From Segatella cerevisiae (GTDB lineage: Bacteria; Bacteroidota; Bacteroidia; Bacteroidales; Bacteroidaceae): a DNA stretch of 34,134 nucleotides. Shown here in pieces: positions 33,677 to 34,134 of the stretch. The translations under genes were made by a program, and so were the position numbers. The number at the start of each line of letters is the position of its first letter. Positions within the stretch are counted from its first letter, which is position 1. The DNA lies in NCBI RefSeq assembly GCF_024054555.1, contig NZ_JAMXLY010000039.1, positions 1 to 34,134 on the forward strand, read 5' to 3'. The notes below the pieces were generated by a model. The model saw nothing but the letters and a program-made list of their open reading frames with translations, ran no database searches and had not been told where the DNA came from.

Positions 33677-33688
33677 ACATATTCCACA

Positions 33689-33859
33689 TTATGGAAGACT
33701 AATTGCATCATTCGGGCAAACACTTGCACAAGTACCACACTCAGTACAAAGGTCCGGATTAATAGAATACTTTTCATCACCTGCAGATATAGCACCAGAA
33801 GGACATTCGTCCAAACAAGTTCCACAAGCCATACAATTGTCACCAATTACGTAAGCCAT
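33689..33859 (-). CDS. 2[4Fe-4S] ferredoxin, 56 aa
   Basis: A very small electron carrier starting MAYVIGDNCMACGTC and ending DAISLP. It has two complete C-x2-C-x2-C-x3-C-P sites: C9, C12, C15, C19 and C38, C41, C44, C48, each expected to share its last Cys with the other cluster in the usual dicluster fold. Length is normal for clostridial-type ferredoxins (about 55 aa). In anaerobic Bacteroidales these serve pyruvate:ferredoxin oxidoreductase and related enzymes. It is monocistronic: a -7 element (TATCTTTG) lies about 72 bases upstream and a strong terminator directly follows. Confidence 0.95.
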   Translation of the reverse strand: MAYVIGDNCMACGTCLDECPSGAISAGDEKYSINPDLCTECGTCASVCPNDAISLP

Positions 33860-33930
33860 AGTCTTTAATTTTATTGTTATTATAATGTTTTTGTATAATA
33901 TGTAATAGGGTCACCAAAACTCTAATTATG

Positions 33931-33938
33931 CAAAGATA
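33931..33938 (-). promoter_or_regulatory. Promoter -7 element of the ferredoxin gene
   Basis: TATCTTTG on the minus strand fits TAnnTTTG; the -33 is weak. The leader would be about 65 bases. Confidence 0.6.
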
Positions 33939-34028
33939 ATAATTATAATTTGAAATACCTAAAAATGGGGATGGTTTTTAGCAAAAATTATAATATTATC
34001 CGATGCAGGTGGATTCCATAAGCAAGTG

Positions 34029-34036
34029 CAAAGTTA
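34029..34036 (-). promoter_or_regulatory. Possible outward promoter at the transposase stop
   Basis: TAACTTTG on the minus strand fits the -7 consensus and overlaps the transposase stop codon. It would read toward the ferredoxin gene. No convincing -33 is seen, so it may be chance. Confidence 0.35.
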
Positions 34037-34134
34037 CGGAATTAATTGCTTAATGATATCAACAGGCTTTGAAAAATCATTTTTCTTTCTTGGTCTGTTA
34101 TTCAATTTTTGAATGATTTGTTTAATGTATCCCC
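34034..34134 (-). CDS. IS30-family transposase, C-terminus only (cut by window edge)
   Basis: The last 32 codons of a minus-strand frame enter from the right edge and stop at 34036-34034. The segment QIIQKLNNRPRKKNDFSKP carries the L-N-N-R-P-R-K motif that marks the end of the DDE domain in IS30-family transposases, normally followed by a [LG]-[FY]-x-[ST]-P turn. With the left-edge transposase, this puts insertion-sequence genes at both window ends. The rest of the protein is outside the window. The stop codon TAA is the start of TAACTTTG, a -7-like sequence. Confidence 0.7.
   Translation of the reverse strand, partial: GYIKQIIQKLNNRPRKKNDFSKPVDIIKQLIP

Overview
The window looks like chromosomal DNA from a Bacteroidales bacterium close to Prevotella/Segatella. 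Three things point there: repeated Bacteroidota promoters (TTTG, about 19-20 bp, TAnnTTTG) with almost no Shine-Dalgarno sequences; lineage-typical gene blocks (delta'-PSP1-gldH, purH-mreBCD-PBP2-rodA, lptG-ribBA-aspartate aminotransferase, exbB-exbD-exbD-tonB-pstS-like-TPR); and OMP_b-brl_3-type TonB-linked barrels. All calls come from reading the sequence; no database search was run.

Layout. 1-39 (-) is the cut-off start of a probable IS1595-type transposase with an exact promoter behind it. 220-340 holds a 22-bp-phased array of TTCGAGAA/TTCTCGAA boxes, followed by a TonB-linked outer-membrane receptor (546-2846). Then a rightward run: metF, holB-like delta', PSP1/RicT-like protein and gldH, ending at an 18-bp convergent hairpin. 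The opposite strand carries the rod-shape/elongasome operon, read right to left: IMP cyclohydrolase (a stand-alone PurH N-domain), mreB, mreC, mreD, PBP2, rodA. A second outer-membrane receptor (14714-16789, -) is divergent from a histidine kinase/response regulator pair, with a 22-bp-period direct repeat between them that is a good operator candidate.

18989-22219 is the accessory part. An AT-rich AbiF-like (Abi_2, HEPN) gene is followed at once by a promoter, a short structured RNA of about 90 nt and an intrinsic terminator. This matches a protein-plus-noncoding-RNA defence or toxin-antitoxin arrangement and is the most interesting item here. Next come a tRNA-Met(CAT) on the minus strand and about 1.6 kb without a gene, which contains an 8-unit degenerate 23-bp tandem repeat, an 11-bp-phased GTTCCCT array and dispersed repeat fragments.

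22220-32989 returns to housekeeping functions: LptF/G-type LPS export permease, ribBA, aspartate aminotransferase, the ExbB/ExbD/ExbD/TonB energy-transduction operon (which would power the two receptors), a PstS-like lipoprotein and a TPR protein, closed by a strong terminator. After a gene-free stretch come a 56-aa two-cluster ferredoxin (33689-33859, -) and, at the right edge, the C-terminus of an IS30-type transposase. Both window ends are therefore insertion-sequence genes.
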